Assembly: GCA_045642705.1 (NCBI GenBank)
Contig: JAZUJK010000006.1
Span: 1 to 64,000, forward strand
Direction of reading: 5' to 3'
Length of the DNA stretch: 64,000 bases
Source: UBA1227 sp045642705
Lineage (GTDB): Bacteria > Bacillota > Clostridia > Oscillospirales > Acutalibacteraceae
How positions within the stretch are numbered: position 1 is the first letter of the stretch; each line of letters begins with the position of its first letter. The translations under genes were made by a program, and so were the position numbers. Shown here piece by piece: positions 31,464 through 39,170 of the stretch. The notes under the pieces were generated by a model that saw nothing but the letters and a program-made list of their open reading frames with translations, ran no database searches and had not been told where the DNA came from.

Positions 31464-33713
31464 ATGGCTCCACGTAAACCTAAACAGCCACAGGTTGCAC
31501 ATGAGGATGTCAATCCAAACGCTCATATCTTGGGCGCTGGTGAGATCGTAGATCAGCCAATTATTGATACCCTCGAAATAAACTATATGCCTTACGCTAT
31601 GAGCGTAATTATGTCTCGTGCAATTCCTGAGATTGATGGCTTTAAGCCATCTCATAGAAAACTCTTATATACAATGTATAAGATGGGCCTTTTAACTGGT
31701 GGCAGAATAAAGTCCGCCAATATTGTAGGCCGTACAATGCAACTTAACCCTCATGGTGATAGTGCAATCTATGAGACTATGGTACGTCTCTCAAAAGGTA
31801 ATGAGGCACTTCTTCATCCTTATGTAGATTCCAAGGGTAACTTTGGTAAGCAGTATTCATCATCAATGGCTTATGCAGCATCTCGTTATACAGAAGCTAA
31901 ACTTGATGCAATCTCTGCCGAACTCTTCCGTGACATAGAAAAAGATACAGTGGATATGGTTGATAACTACGATGCTACTATGCTCGAGCCAACACTTCTT
32001 CCTGTAACTTTTCCATCGATACTTATCAATAACAACAAGGGTATTGCTGTTAGTATGGCAAGTAACATATGCTCTTTCAATTTGAATGAGGTATGTGAAG
32101 CGACAATAGAACTTATCAAGGACTCTGATTATGATGTTCTTGAAACTATAATTGCCCCTGACTTCCCAGGCGGTGGTCAGATTATCTATGACAGTGCCAA
32201 GATTCGTAATGTATTGTCAACTGGACATGGCAGCATTCCTGTTCGTGCAAAGTATAGATATAACAAGCCGGACAATTGCATAGAAGTGTATGAGATTCCT
32301 TATGAGACAAATTGCGATGATATTATCAAAGCAATAATTGAAAAGTCTAAGGAAGGTAAGATTAAGGAAGTATCAGATGTACGTGATGAGACTGATAAGA
32401 ATGGTCTTAAAATCACTATCGACTTAAAACGTGGTACAGATCCTGATCTCCTAATGAAGAAACTATATAAGCTTACACCGCTTTCATGCCCATTTAGCTG
32501 CAACTTTAATGTTCTAATTGGTGGCATGCCTCAGGTGCTCGGTGTTAAGGAAATCTTGACTGAATGGATTGCATTTAGAACCGAATGTGTAAGACGTAGA
32601 GTATTCTTTGAACTTGATAAGGCAGAGAAGAAACTTCATTTACTCCAAGGTCTTGAGAAAATACTTCTTGATATCGACAAGGCTATCAAGATTGTTCGTG
32701 AGACAGAGGAGGAAGTAGAAGTTGTTCCTAATCTCATGATAGGCTTTGGCATCGACAAGATTCAGGCTGAATATGTAGCAGAGATTAAACTCCGTCACTT
32801 GAACCGTGAATACATTATGAAGCGTCTTCAGGATGTTAAGGATCTAGAGGACGCTATCAAGGATATGAATGATATCTTAAATAGCAAGAGCAGAGTGAAA
32901 AAGATTATTATTGCTGAGCTCAAGGATGTCATGCAAAAGTATGGTCAGCCAAGAAAGTCTGAAATCATCTTCTCTAACGAGATTGAAGAGGATGAAGATG
33001 TAGTAGAGGAAGTACCTGATTATCCAATCACAATCTTCCTTTCAGAGGCTGGATACTTCAAGAAAATCACACCTCAGTCACTTCGTATGAGTGGCGAGCA
33101 GAAGGTAAAAGATGGCGATAAGATAATTAGAGTAGAGGAGTCCAGCAATGCTAAGGAGCTTCTATTCTTTACAGACATGTGCCAAGTATACAAGTCAAGA
33201 GTATCCGATTTTGAGGACTCTAAGGCTTCGCTTCTCGGTGATTATATCCCATCAGCACTTTCCTTTGATGATGGTGAAAAACTCATGTATATGGCTATTA
33301 CAGACGATTTCAAGGGATATATGCTATTCTTCTTTGAAAACGGCAAAGTAGCTAAGGTCGATATGGGTGCTTATGAGACTAAAACCAATCGTAAGAAACT
33401 TATCAAGGCATATGGCAACAAGTCACCACTTGTTGCAGCCCTTTACATAAAAGAGGATACAGAGCTCGTTCTTACATCCTCCTCAGGACGTATGCTTCTT
33501 GTCAATACAGGCTCAATTTCATCCAAGACAACCAAGGATACACAGGGTGTTGCTGTTATGACAATGAAGAAGGGACAGCGTTTACTGTCAATCAGACCTT
33601 ACGTAGAGGGTGAGTTCTCTAAACCACATCGTTTTAGAACTAAAAATCTACCTGCACTAGGTTCTCTTCCACTTGCTGAGGACACAGCAGGGGAACAGTT
33701 AACACTAGGCTAA
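31464..33713 (+). CDS. parC: DNA topoisomerase IV subunit A (ParC type)
   Basis: This 749-residue DNA-cleaving subunit has YAMSVIMSRAIPEIDGFKPSHRK, the quinolone-determining stretch with HGDSAIYETMVRLS and the catalytic Tyr142 in ASRYTEAKL. A coiled-coil dimer region with acidic insert (EIEEDEDVVEEVP, near residue 510) leads into a short C-terminal beta-propeller. No GyrA box (QRRGGKG) is seen, which supports ParC. AAGGAGGG precedes the ATG, 16 nt after parE. Confidence 0.88.
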   Translation: MAPRKPKQPQVAHEDVNPNAHILGAGEIVDQPIIDTLEINYMPYAMSVIMSRAIPEIDGFKPSHRKLLYTMYKMGLLTGGRIKSANIVGRTMQLNPHGDSAIYETMVRLSKGNEALLHPYVDSKGNFGKQYSSSMAYAASRYTEAKLDAISAELFRDIEKDTVDMVDNYDATMLEPTLLPVTFPSILINNNKGIAVSMASNICSFNLNEVCEATIELIKDSDYDVLETIIAPDFPGGGQIIYDSAKIRNVLSTGHGSIPVRAKYRYNKPDNCIEVYEIPYETNCDDIIKAIIEKSKEGKIKEVSDVRDETDKNGLKITIDLKRGTDPDLLMKKLYKLTPLSCPFSCNFNVLIGGMPQVLGVKEILTEWIAFRTECVRRRVFFELDKAEKKLHLLQGLEKILLDIDKAIKIVRETEEEVEVVPNLMIGFGIDKIQAEYVAEIKLRHLNREYIMKRLQDVKDLEDAIKDMNDILNSKSRVKKIIIAELKDVMQKYGQPRKSEIIFSNEIEEDEDVVEEVPDYPITIFLSEAGYFKKITPQSLRMSGEQKVKDGDKIIRVEESSNAKELLFFTDMCQVYKSRVSDFEDSKASLLGDYIPSALSFDDGEKLMYMAITDDFKGYMLFFFENGKVAKVDMGAYETKTNRKKLIKAYGNKSPLVAALYIKEDTELVLTSSSGRMLLVNTGSISSKTTKDTQGVAVMTMKKGQRLLSIRPYVEGEFSKPHRFRTKNLPALGSLPLAEDTAGEQLTLG

Positions 33714-33731
33714 AATACGATATTTTTTCGC

Positions 33732-33760
33732 TTGCAAATAGTTTATAACTGTGATAAAAT
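33732..33760 (+). promoter_or_regulatory. Promoter of secG
   Basis: TTGCAA (33732-33737) and TAAAAT (33755-33760) have a 17-bp spacer, 39 bp before the secG start. It probably also transcribes the tRNA-Lys gene downstream. Confidence 0.65.
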
Positions 33761-33799
33761 ACAACAGTTATCGATTTTAACCCATAGGGAGGGTTCAAT

Positions 33800-34048
33800 A
33801 TGACAGTAGCACAGATTATTTGTTCTATTCTTCTCATTATCGTTTCTGTTGCACTTATATTAATTGTTCTTATTCAGAAAAACAGACAGGCAGATGCATC
33901 AGCAGTTAATGGTGCAGCTTCCTCATCATTCTTTGATAAAACACAGGGCCATAGCAAGGATGCAACTCTTGGCAAGATCACAATAATCCTTGGTGGCGTA
34001 CTTGCCGTGCTTGTTCTTACAACGCTCGGTATCAATCTATTTGCTTAA
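33800..34048 (+). CDS. secG: Preprotein translocase subunit SecG
   Basis: This 82-residue membrane protein has two hydrophobic helices (about residues 4-25 and 58-80) joined by a loop with IQKNRQADASAVNGAASSSFFDKTQGHS, typical of SecG in the SecYEG channel. AGGGAGGG lies upstream of the ATG. A tRNA-Lys gene begins 5 nt after its stop, as in many Clostridia. Confidence 0.93.
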   Translation: MTVAQIICSILLIIVSVALILIVLIQKNRQADASAVNGAASSSFFDKTQGHSKDATLGKITIILGGVLAVLVLTTLGINLFA

Positions 34049-34052
34049 GCGT

Positions 34053-34128
34053 GATTCATTAGCTCAGTTGGCAGAGCACTTGACTTTTAATCAAGGTGTC
34101 CGGGGTTCGAATCCCCGATGAGTCACCA
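34053..34128 (+). tRNA. tRNA-Lys (anticodon UUU)
   Basis: This is a complete 76-nt cloverleaf with encoded CCA. The acceptor stem pairs GATTCAT with ATGAGTC, and the anticodon loop CTTTTAA gives UUU. It is probably co-transcribed with secG. With tRNA-Lys(CUU) at 188 it covers both Lys codons. Confidence 0.96.
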
Positions 34129-34130
34129 AT

Positions 34131-34169
34131 AGATATCCTACAACTTCTTGTTGTGGGATATCTTTTTTT
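34131..34169 (+). terminator. Terminator after tRNA-Lys
   Basis: A long stem (GATATCC-TACAAC with GTTGT-GGGATATC) around TTCTT is followed by TTTTTTT. Confidence 0.9.
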
Positions 34170-34212
34170 ATGCTATTATTTAAAGGTAATATTATTAAAT
34201 AGGGGTAATACG

Positions 34213-35418
34213 ATGGATAAAAAAACTTTGCAATATTACAAAGTAATCGGTCTTATTTCCAATGCAATATCCAAGGTCGATACTTTTCAGGATGCATTAA
34301 AAGAGAGCCTTAAAATCGTTCTCGAAAATAGTGCTGCTGATTATGCTGTTGTATGGTATGCAAACAAGAATAAGGATAACCTTGTAAGGCCTTATTATTG
34401 GATCTGTCCTGTAGATCTTACCAATAGATCTTATGCGGCAGGCGAAGGCATTGTAGGTAAAACTTATAGTGAGCAAAATGCAATAGTAATTAATGACTTT
34501 GACTCTAAGAAAGATGCTGATGTAGCAAAAGATTTTGCTGGAATCGACATCGCAACACTCTGTTGTGTTCCTTTTGAATTCGGTTGTGTTGAATTCTTAA
34601 CTAATAAGGAAACAGGTAATTTGACGGATGAGGAAGTAGATGTATGTCAGATTCTTACAATGATGGCAGAAATCTCACTCAAAGAAAACGCTAATTTGCC
34701 TGACACATCCGAGGACAGAAAAGTTCTTATGTCTGTATCAGATATTAAGAAGGAATACAAGAATGGCGAAGTGCTAACCAGAGTACTGAAGGGCGTAAAC
34801 TTCGATGTATTTGAAGGAGAGTTCCTGTGCCTTCTTGGTGAATCTGGTTGCGGTAAGTCAACAGTACTTAATATCATTGGCGGTATGGATTCTGCAACGT
34901 CTGGTAAGTTTACTTATCTTGATAAGGACTTGTCCAAGGCGACTAATGAAGAACTTACAAGTTTCCGCCGTGATAATATTGGATTTATTTTCCAGAGTTA
35001 TAATCTCATGCCTAATTTGACTGTCAGTGAGAACTTGGATCTTATCGCTGAGCTTGTATCAGAGCCTCGCGATACTATGGACACACTGAAACTTGTCAAT
35101 ATGAATGAGAAGGCTGGAAACTATCCATCTCAGCTCTCAGGAGGACAGCAGCAACGTGTATCAATTGCACGTGCGCTGGTTAAGAATCCTAAGATTATCT
35201 TGGCGGATGAGCCAACGGCAGCCCTCGACTATGCGACTAGCATAGAAGTCCTAACCGCGCTCGAGGATGTTGTTGCTGCTGGCACAACACTTGTTATGGT
35301 AACCCATAACGAGGAAATTACTAAAATGGCAAATAGAGTTATTAGATTACGTGATGGTAAGGTTTATGAGATAACTGTAAACCATAACCCAGTAAAAGCT
35401 ACTGAACTTGTTTGGTGA
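34213..35418 (+). CDS. GAF domain - ABC transporter ATPase fusion
   Basis: This is a 401-residue protein. Residues 1-160 resemble a GAF sensor domain (ALKESLKIVLENSAADYAVVWY, AAGEGIVGKTYSEQNAIVIND, a Cys pair at ATLCCVPF). Residues 170-395 are a MacB/LolD-type ABC ATPase with Walker A GESGCGKS (near 210), LSGGQQQR (near 308) and Walker B IILADEPTAALD. The ATG at 34213 is chosen; reading upstream would run into the tRNA gene. It overlaps the FtsX-like permease gene by a few bases or abuts it, so they form one transporter. A cytosolic ligand or redox signal read by the GAF domain could gate ATP use; this is an inference. Confidence 0.85.
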   Translation: MDKKTLQYYKVIGLISNAISKVDTFQDALKESLKIVLENSAADYAVVWYANKNKDNLVRPYYWICPVDLTNRSYAAGEGIVGKTYSEQNAIVINDFDSKKDADVAKDFAGIDIATLCCVPFEFGCVEFLTNKETGNLTDEEVDVCQILTMMAEISLKENANLPDTSEDRKVLMSVSDIKKEYKNGEVLTRVLKGVNFDVFEGEFLCLLGESGCGKSTVLNIIGGMDSATSGKFTYLDKDLSKATNEELTSFRRDNIGFIFQSYNLMPNLTVSENLDLIAELVSEPRDTMDTLKLVNMNEKAGNYPSQLSGGQQQRVSIARALVKNPKIILADEPTAALDYATSIEVLTALEDVVAAGTTLVMVTHNEEITKMANRVIRLRDGKVYEITVNHNPVKATELVW

Positions 35419-35423
35419 TGATT

Positions 35424-38400
35424 ATGAAGAAGACGCAAATTTTAGAACTGTTGCGTAATATTAAATCCCATCGCGTATCATTTATAGCTATTACTATATT
35501 TGTAATGCTTGGCATTGCTCTATATCTCGGAATAGGATGGACAGGTGATGCATTAAAAGCATCGGCTACTAAGGATTTTGACACCTACTCGATGTATGAT
35601 ATAGAAGTCATTTTTCCTTATGGATTTTCAAAAGAAAACATAGAGGAAATTGCTAAGGTGCCTGGCGTTGATTCCATACATGAGATTCAATATTACTTCC
35701 AGTTTTTTGAAACAAATGGCCTTATAAAACAGGCTAAAGTGCTATCTCTAACAGATGACATAAACAAGTTGAATGTTATTGATGGTACACTTCCAACAAA
35801 AGCCGGGGAAGTTGCAATCGAGAAGACCTTTGCAGACAAAGAAGGCATAAAAGTTGGAGACGTTATCACATTTAGACATGATGATAAGGGCAATGCTTAT
35901 GCCCTAAAAAATCTTCTTTCTGAGGATTTAGATGCCTTTAATGATGCTGAACCAACAGCTGATGGCATGGAACGCCTCACTGTTGATACAGTTAAAATTA
36001 CTGCACTTGTTGAATCACCTGCATATATGTGTGCATTCCCAATTACATTTGGTTCTGCTTATACAAATGCAGCTCCAATTGATTGTATTATGTTCGTAAC
36101 AGACGATACATTTGATATGGATGCATATACAGGTAATATCAGCCTTCTTATTAAAAGCAATGAACTTGAAGGACTTGATGCAAAGTCTGATGTATTCAAG
36201 ACTAAGAGTGAAAAATTAAAAGAAGACATTCTATCTGTTGCAAGTAAAATTGCAGATGAAAAGAATGATAATATTGCACTTTCTGGTCAGAATATAGTTG
36301 CTGAGTATAAGGCAAGGCTTGAGGATGCAAAGCAGCAGATTGCTGATGCTGAGGCTAAAATTGAAAAGGCAAAACAAGACCTCGAGCGCTCAAAGCGTGA
36401 ACTACAAGATGCTCAGAAAAAGGTTGATTCTGGTAAGAAGGAGATAGCAAAGAAAGAGGCTGAACTAAAAAAAGGTAAAGCCCAACTTGCAGATGCACAA
36501 GAACTTTTTGATCAACTTGACGAAATTTACAAGATGTTCAAGGGTATCTATGAGAGACATGAATTCACATATGATGTGGTATATGAACTTCTTGATGAAG
36601 CCAACAATAGAGGCATTTTAAAGAGTATCAAGACTCTCGTTAATAGACTTCCAGTTGATGATATACCTTTCCTTGATCAATCTTTGATTGATGAGTATAA
36701 CTCCTTCTATAATAACTTTAATAGTGGCTATTATGAGACTCATAAAGAGGACTTGTTACCAGCTGTACTGGGAATTGAAAGTCGCTTGTCTAGTGTATGG
36801 GAGGATGCAAAATCCGAACTAAATTCTGCCAAGAAAAAGATTGCAAATGGTGAGGCACAGCTAAAATCTGCTAAGAAAGATATTGCTGATGCCGAGCGTA
36901 AGATTGCAAATGGATGGGCAGAAGTTCGCAAGGCAGAGAATGTAACTATTCCTAATTATGAGAAGCAACTTGAAATTGCAAAAGCTGATTATGAAGCAGC
37001 TCTTGCAAGGCTCCCAGAGTTTGAGGCAGAGATTGCCTCAATCGGTCGCATGGGTGCCGCTGCAATTTCAAGAGAATCCAACGGCGGTGCCGTTGTAGTT
37101 GATGTTGTATCTGATGTATTTGCCAAGATGAGATATAGCATGGCAATTCTCTTTGTAATAGTTGGACTATTTGTATGTTATTCTGCTGTATCCCGTAAGG
37201 TTTACGAGGAGACAGTTCTTCTTGGAACTAAGAAGGCACTTGGTCTATATAATAGAGAAATTACAATTGCTGAGCTTGGATTTACATTGCTTGCAGCAAT
37301 TATAGGAAGCATTCTTGGAATATTGCTTGGAAGATTTGGCGTAGAACAATATCTCTTTGCAGTATCTAAGGAAAACTTCACATGCGACAGTTCACTTCTC
37401 TATTTTGATATCAAGGATACACTCATAATTGTAACAATTGAAATTGGTACAATTCTTGTTACAACATATCTGGCATGTCGCAAGGTTCTAAAGAGAAGCG
37501 CAGTTAAAATGCTCGCTGGTGCGGAGCCACCATCAGCTAAATCGCGCTTCTATGAAAAGACCAAGATGTGGAACCGCATGTCACTTCTTTCCAAGACTAT
37601 TATCAATAATTGTCTCAATGATCCACGTCGCTGCTTCGCAACAATAGTTGGTATTGCAGGATGTACATCACTTATTGTTTGCTCCGTTACTGTATATCAC
37701 AATATCAGTAACAGTGTTAAGCGCCAGTTCGATTCAATTACAACATTTGATACGATGGTATATGTAGAGGATGGCTCTGCAGATAAGGTAGCAAGTGTTC
37801 TTGATAAGAACGGAATTGAATATAGTGAACTCTATTACGCACTTGGTGCACTTGATATGCCTAATGACAGACAGATTGTCGGCGAAATCATGGTACCTGT
37901 TGATAATAACTTCTCTAAGTTCGTTCATATGATTGATGACAATGGTGATGAGAAACAGTTATCAAACGGCGCATGGGTTTGTAAGTCATATATGTATTTC
38001 TTTGACGCAAAACCAGGCGACCCTACAGCATTTGTTGATTCAATAGGTACAAAGCACGACTTTACTATTGAAAATACATCAGAATACTATCTGACAAGAA
38101 CAGCAATGTTCGCTGATAGAAATTCTTTTGAAAAAGCATTTGGTCATCCTGCTACTGCGAACTGTATAGTTCTTAATAAGGGCGACTTGTCCTATAAGGA
38201 TCTCACTGCAATGCTAAAGGACACAGAAGGATTTATCTCAGTATTTGATTTCTATTCAGCTGGTGCAGAAGAATTTGATGTATATCTATCTGTAATGATT
38301 GCAATTGTACTTGTATATCTTGCACTTTCGGTTGTTATGGCATTCCTTGTATTGCTCAACTTGTTTACTATGTTTATTGATGAACAAAAGAAGCAATTAA

Positions 38401-38693
38401 TTGTCATGATGATCAATGGATTTAGTGTTCATGATGCTAAGAAATATATCTATTCTGATACAACAGTTCTAACAATTGTTGGTATGATTATAGGTATTGC
38501 ACTCGGTGGAACAGTTGGATTCTTTACATTGCGCACACTTGTATCTGAGGGATCTTATTTCATCCTTCATATTGCTCCAGTAGCATTCCTAATCGGAATC
38601 GCAGTTTGCGCGGTAATGACAATTGCAACTCTTCTTATTGCACTTAGACGTGTAGACAAATTTAAACTTACAGATATCAATTCTGAAAGATAA
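35424..38693 (+). CDS. FtsX-like ABC permease with large extracytoplasmic coiled coil
   Basis: This 1089-residue partner permease of the GAF-ABC ATPase has an N-terminal TM (about residues 18-40) and a MacB-like periplasmic-core domain (40-290). A long heptad-rich coiled coil is interrupted by a helical hairpin (about 290-540; DAEAKIEKAKQDLERSKREL). FtsX blocks follow at about 570-700 and again at the C-terminus (about 955-1085), with a second extracytoplasmic domain between. Such proteins export or extract lipids or peptides or transmit force to wall enzymes; the substrate is unknown. ATG 35424 is preferred, but ATG 35418 overlapping the upstream stop is also possible. Confidence 0.82.
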   Translation: MKKTQILELLRNIKSHRVSFIAITIFVMLGIALYLGIGWTGDALKASATKDFDTYSMYDIEVIFPYGFSKENIEEIAKVPGVDSIHEIQYYFQFFETNGLIKQAKVLSLTDDINKLNVIDGTLPTKAGEVAIEKTFADKEGIKVGDVITFRHDDKGNAYALKNLLSEDLDAFNDAEPTADGMERLTVDTVKITALVESPAYMCAFPITFGSAYTNAAPIDCIMFVTDDTFDMDAYTGNISLLIKSNELEGLDAKSDVFKTKSEKLKEDILSVASKIADEKNDNIALSGQNIVAEYKARLEDAKQQIADAEAKIEKAKQDLERSKRELQDAQKKVDSGKKEIAKKEAELKKGKAQLADAQELFDQLDEIYKMFKGIYERHEFTYDVVYELLDEANNRGILKSIKTLVNRLPVDDIPFLDQSLIDEYNSFYNNFNSGYYETHKEDLLPAVLGIESRLSSVWEDAKSELNSAKKKIANGEAQLKSAKKDIADAERKIANGWAEVRKAENVTIPNYEKQLEIAKADYEAALARLPEFEAEIASIGRMGAAAISRESNGGAVVVDVVSDVFAKMRYSMAILFVIVGLFVCYSAVSRKVYEETVLLGTKKALGLYNREITIAELGFTLLAAIIGSILGILLGRFGVEQYLFAVSKENFTCDSSLLYFDIKDTLIIVTIEIGTILVTTYLACRKVLKRSAVKMLAGAEPPSAKSRFYEKTKMWNRMSLLSKTIINNCLNDPRRCFATIVGIAGCTSLIVCSVTVYHNISNSVKRQFDSITTFDTMVYVEDGSADKVASVLDKNGIEYSELYYALGALDMPNDRQIVGEIMVPVDNNFSKFVHMIDDNGDEKQLSNGAWVCKSYMYFFDAKPGDPTAFVDSIGTKHDFTIENTSEYYLTRTAMFADRNSFEKAFGHPATANCIVLNKGDLSYKDLTAMLKDTEGFISVFDFYSAGAEEFDVYLSVMIAIVLVYLALSVVMAFLVLLNLFTMFIDEQKKQLIVMMINGFSVHDAKKYIYSDTTVLTIVGMIIGIALGGTVGFFTLRTLVSEGSYFILHIAPVAFLIGIAVCAVMTIATLLIALRRVDKFKLTDINSER

Positions 38694-38699
38694 AAAAAG

Positions 38700-38731
38700 G
38701 GGACCAGGATAATTCCTGGTCCCTTAATTTT
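38700..38731. terminator. Terminator after the GAF-ABC/FtsX pair
   Basis: GGGACCAGGA/TCCTGGTCCC with TAAT loop is followed by TTAATTTT, with an A-run on the left; it can work in both directions. Confidence 0.88.
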
Positions 38732-38741
38732 ATGTTAAGTA

Positions 38742-39057
38742 TTAGTCTGCATCTCGCTCTTTTTGATACTCTGCATCAACTGCTGGAAGTATCTTGTCAA
38801 AGTACTTCTTGAGTGATGGATCAAAGTGTGTACCAAATGATTCTTCCATAATGCCATGAGCGACTGGGAATGGCATTGGATCCTTATAGCAGCGCTTGGA
38901 TACAAGAGCGTCTCAACACCATCGAGTACTGTGAGTACGAGATCTGCTCCACGCGCGGAGTGAGATTTCATAATTTCAAATTCTTCATCAGTAAATTTAC
39001 CTGGTTTTAGAAGGATAAAACAGCAATTGTTGGAGTGATTGCAAAGTTTAGAAACAT
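38742..39057 (-). pseudogene. Remnant of an HD-GYP domain phosphodiesterase
   Basis: Read on the minus strand in three frames, this stretch encodes pieces of an HD-GYP protein. The first is LLKPGKFTDEEFEIMKSHSA and on to VLDGVE. Then, after a frame change, DALVSKRCYKDPMPFPVAHG and the C-terminal FGTHFDPSLKKYFDKIL. The central HHExxDGxGYP region is deleted at about 38917, and the N-terminus (MFLNFAITPTIAVLSF then stop) is out of frame. A good Shine-Dalgarno (GGAGGT) and a promoter remain upstream, so decay looks recent. It is annotated as a pseudogene of a c-di-GMP-type phosphodiesterase. Confidence 0.85.
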
Positions 39058-39103
39058 ATTACACCTCCGGTTGTTATTACGGCTTTATTTTACCATAATT
39101 TCC

Positions 39104-39132
39104 TTGTTAATCAATATTTAAGAGGGTATAAT
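39104..39132 (+). promoter_or_regulatory. Promoter of the amino-acid ABC transporter operon
   Basis: TTGTTA (39104-39109) and TATAAT (39127-39132) have a 17-bp spacer. On the minus strand an overlapping TTGATT-16-TAAAAT faces the HD-GYP pseudogene, so the promoters are divergent and overlap. Confidence 0.6.
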
Positions 39133-39170
39133 TAATGTGATTATTTATATATTTAAAGGTATTATTGATA

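Noticed and set aside
34096..34212. Upstream extension of the GAF-ABC ATPase gene
   Set aside because: The extra codons lie on tRNA-Lys and its terminator; ATG 34213 gives a normal domain start.
38735..38971. 78-codon minus-strand gene
   Set aside because: It is one frame of the broken HD-GYP gene; the conserved C-terminus lies in another frame.
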